Below, one piece after another: positions 61,555 to 64,000 of a stretch of 64,000 nucleotides of DNA. A program made the translations under genes and the position numbers. Origin of the DNA: Moesziomyces globuligerus (lineage: Eukaryota; Basidiomycota; Ustilaginomycetes; Ustilaginales; Ustilaginaceae). The notes under the pieces are model-generated. The model did no database searches, was not told the origin of the DNA, and was given only the letters and a program-made list of their open reading frames with translations. Positions within the stretch are counted from its first letter, which is position 1; every line of letters starts with the position of its first letter. Location: assembly GCA_030849465.1 (NCBI GenBank), contig JARVLF010000019.1, positions 675,419 through 739,418 of the forward strand, in the 5' to 3' direction.

Positions 61555-63806
61555 TTCCAGATCCTTTTGACGGTGGGTTTCCAACTTTTGGACGCGCTTG
61601 GCATCCAGCGGTCCCTGGTCTGCCCTCATGGAAGACGGTCCAATTCAAAAATCTGACGCGTTGAATTTCACAGGAAGACAGTCTGCTTCAAAAATCAAGA
61701 CGGTCTGCTTCAAAAATCAAGATGGTCCACTTCAGAAATAAAGACGGTCTGCTTCAAAAATGGAGACGGTCCACTACAGTCAGAGAGACAGTCCGCTACA
61801 GTCAGAGAGACGGTCAGCTACAGTCAGGGAGACGGTCAGCTACAAAAGGGAGACCGTCAAGGGCAAGTAGCAGAGATGTGCACCCGTCAATGCCCATCAC
61901 ATCACCCACTCCCCTCTGCCAGCCAATATGTCACGGACAACCTGCCCTGTTTGCGGTCTCTCCTATGCGGCAACAAACATCACCAATCATTTGCGCAAGG
62001 CGCACAGCGGTGCACACGTCAGTCAGGAGGCTGCTGCTGCTGTTGGGCTGGTTGCATGCCAGTGCGGCCAGGTAGTGGTGAATGCTGCGGCACTGCGCAA
62101 GCACCAGGGCATCCGTAAGTGCCAGGGTGTACGGTCCCAGCCCACAGCAGCAGCAGCTGCAGCAGCAGAAGATTTTGCTCCAGCACAGTCAGAATCAGCG
62201 CCGGCAGAGCAGACCGCAGCAGCCGTCATTGTGGCAGCTGCATCAGCGCTGGCGCAGGCTCTGGCCCCGCTGCCGCCTCCAAGTGCAAGCCCAGCACCCG
62301 TGCACACAGCATCACCGTCCCGCAGCTCACCACTGGCCCCAGAGGCAACAGGCACGGAGGCGGATGTGGAGGAGGAGAATTTCCAGGAAATTGACGCGTC
62401 TTCTGGTCTGGTGCCCAGCCTGCCTCCGAGCCCAATCTTGGATTTTCCAGCGGAGACACACGGCTCTGATTCTGAGCGGGAGCCAGACGTGGATCCAGAG
62501 CCAGAGTCTGGGCAAGATGGACACGGAGACGGACTGGAGATGGACATTTCCCTGGAAATTGACGCGTCTCCTGGTCTCGTGCCCAGCCTATCTCCACATG
62601 GACCTGACACCAACACGGACTCTGACCAGGAGTTGGATGGAGAAGAAGACGGAGAGACGCTACCGTACCTTCCCCAAGAAGGACCTGCGGCACCAACACA
62701 AGCACGTCCCCAGCATACGCTAGAGCTGCAAGATGTTCAAGACATGCCAGCAGACGGTATTGTGGTACTGCTGCCTGCTCTTGACACCGCTGAGGAGGAG
62801 GCAGAAGCACCGTCTGCACCCCAGCTGGTGCTGGACACAGGGGAGCAGCTTCCAGAACTCCCGCCTATCCCAGCCATGGCACCAATTTCCAACTGGGACG
62901 TGCCTGTCCACACAGATGTGGACTCCTTTGCAGTGACAATTTCTCCTGCCAGCATGCTTCAGATTTTTCCAGCTGGCTGCTACGCGTCCTTGATCAGCCA
63001 TGCACCTGATTTCAAGGACATGCACGTCTTTGACAATTGGGTCTATTTTGCCGAGCTCAAGGTGGTCTTCCGCTTTGAACCGCAGTTCAAGCTCCCCCTT
63101 GTAGCACGGCTGCAGGGACCGCCACAACACGCCATCCTTGTCCCCTCTGAACACCCCAAGACGCTCACCTTTGGAGAGCTGCGGGTGGAGATCAGCATCC
63201 TGGTGGAGGCGCTGCAGGACATAGGCTGCCAGAGTGTACGCATGGGTGCGTACGGCTTCAAGGTGCCCATCCACCGCTTCCTGGATCCAGCTGCGCTAGC
63301 AGAGCATCCAATGCAGGCGTTCAATGTGTTTGACATTGGCTGCACGGTGGACACAGGCCACGTCACGCTGCTTGCACCCAAAACAAAGAAGGGCGGCTAC
63401 AAGCAGTATCCCAGCGCTCTGCGCATTGGCCGTGGTTTTGGCAGTGTGGAGCTGCGGTGGACTCAACGTGCAGATGGAATTTCCCATTTCAAGGCATATT
63501 CCAAACTCACGCACCTGCTCAAAGCCGGAGCAGCAGGTGCCGGGCAGGGAGGTCAGCCGATGATCATGAAGACGGTGAAAGACCGCATTGCCACACTGCA
63601 GAGGTGGAAAGAGCGCGTCTCTGGCACAACACCAGAGGTGGGCAGCGGCATCCGGCTGGAGCTCACCGTGCAAGCGGCCACCATGCAGCAGGCGCAGCAA
63701 GTGGCAAAGGCAAGCCGCTTCCTTGATCCACGGTACCTGTTCACCGCACAAGCAGGAGTGCAGCAGCTGCTGACGCACACCATCAAGAAAGAAGACATGT
63801 TCAGGG
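61555..63806 (+). repeat. subtelomeric unit, copy 2 (truncated)
   Basis: Direct repeat of 57642-59893 at a constant offset of 3913 bp with no indel noticed. By eye it differs at roughly thirty positions. It ends where the zinc-finger gene begins to decay into telomere-like sequence. Confidence 0.9.
61676..61850 (+). repeat. 22-bp tandem array, copy 2
   Basis: Same eight-unit array as in copy 1, at offset 3913, with a few base changes. Confidence 0.9.
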
Positions 63807-63868
63807 TTCTTGACGTGCTGCATTGCTGTTTAGGGTTAGTGGTTCTTAGGGTTGCAGCAAGCAGTTAG
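61928..63868 (+). pseudogene. subtelomeric zinc-finger protein, telomere-truncated copy
   Basis: Identical in layout to the 58015 gene through about residue 626, with about a dozen amino-acid differences in the acidic and central parts. From 63807 the coding sequence is replaced by telomere-like sequence; the frame runs on to a stop at 63868, adding a short tail (VLDVLHCCLGLVVLRVAAS). The C-terminal third, including the CxxC-rich segment, is lost, so it is probably non-functional. Confidence 0.85.
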
Positions 63869-63969
63869 TTTGCAGGGTCAAGGGGATAGGTTGTACAATG
63901 CGAATGGGTTAGGGAACTGACGTCCCCACAGCGATTTGACAAGATGGGATTAAGGGGGGGTTTTAAGGG
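63807..63969 (+). repeat. degenerate transition from subtelomeric unit to telomere
   Basis: This stretch mixes blocks still alignable to copy 1 (for example GCAGCAAGCAG, TACAATGC and CCCACAGCG) with TTAGGG-like insertions and substitutions. The coding frame is destroyed. Confidence 0.7.
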
Positions 63970-64000
63970 TTAGGGTTAGGGTTAGGGTTAGGGTTAGGGT
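63970..64000 (+). repeat. telomere, TTAGGG array
   Basis: Five perfect TTAGGG repeats run to the last base of the window, G-rich strand 5' to 3' toward the end. This is the expected orientation for a right-hand chromosome end. The array is short, which may reflect where the assembly stops. Confidence 0.95.

Overview
This window reads as the end of a chromosome from a smut fungus (Ustilaginales), most likely Ustilago maydis or a very close relative. The evidence is a set of genes matching the known ustilagic acid (cellobiose lipid) cluster, a single-chain fatty acid synthase carried by one 11-kb open frame, few and short GTAAGT introns, and a terminal TTAGGG array running off the right edge. 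The species call rests on recalled knowledge of that cluster; no search was run.

Layout. 0-8.4 kb is flanking chromosome: a copper amine oxidase, a divergent amino-acid/GABA-type permease and a Zn2Cys6 transcription factor. 8.4-13.4 kb is a gene-poor gap holding a Ty1/copia relic and the long upstream region of rua1. 13.4-49.7 kb is the glycolipid cluster: rua1 (C2H2 activator), cyp2, fas2, atr1 (ABC exporter), uat1 (acyltransferase), cyp1, a spliced second acyltransferase (uat2 candidate), a hotdog thioesterase-like gene, a spliced SDR (uhd1), ugt1 and ahd1. 51-55 kb holds a Gln-rich hypothetical protein and a spliced seven-helix membrane protein of DUF7702 type, separated by minisatellites. 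55-57.6 kb is a short candidate secreted peptide followed by nested retroelement debris with a 205-bp inverted repeat. 57.6-64 kb is subtelomere: two tandem copies (offset 3913 bp) of a unit with a 22-bp repeat array and a zinc-finger gene. A TTAGGG lies at the junction between the copies, and the second copy decays into the telomere.

How the genes fit together. The cluster FAS would make the short acyl chain. Cyp1 and Cyp2 hydroxylate the terminal and subterminal positions of the long acyl chain and Ahd1 its alpha position. Ugt1 builds the cellobiose head. The acyltransferases attach acyl and acetyl groups, Uhd1 gives the beta-hydroxyl on the short chain, and Atr1 exports the product. Rua1 switches on the set. 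These roles come from published work on U. maydis; what the sequence itself shows is the families, active-site motifs and layout.

The strongest signal outside the genes is the palindrome ATGCGCAT and the longer Rua1-type 11-mer built on CGCAT. One or both occur upstream of nearly every cluster gene, and once in each of three 141-bp tandem repeats upstream of the DUF7702-type gene. This suggests the regulon reaches further toward the telomere than the core cluster. The subtelomere resembles a young Y'-like tandem array with a telomeric scar between units.
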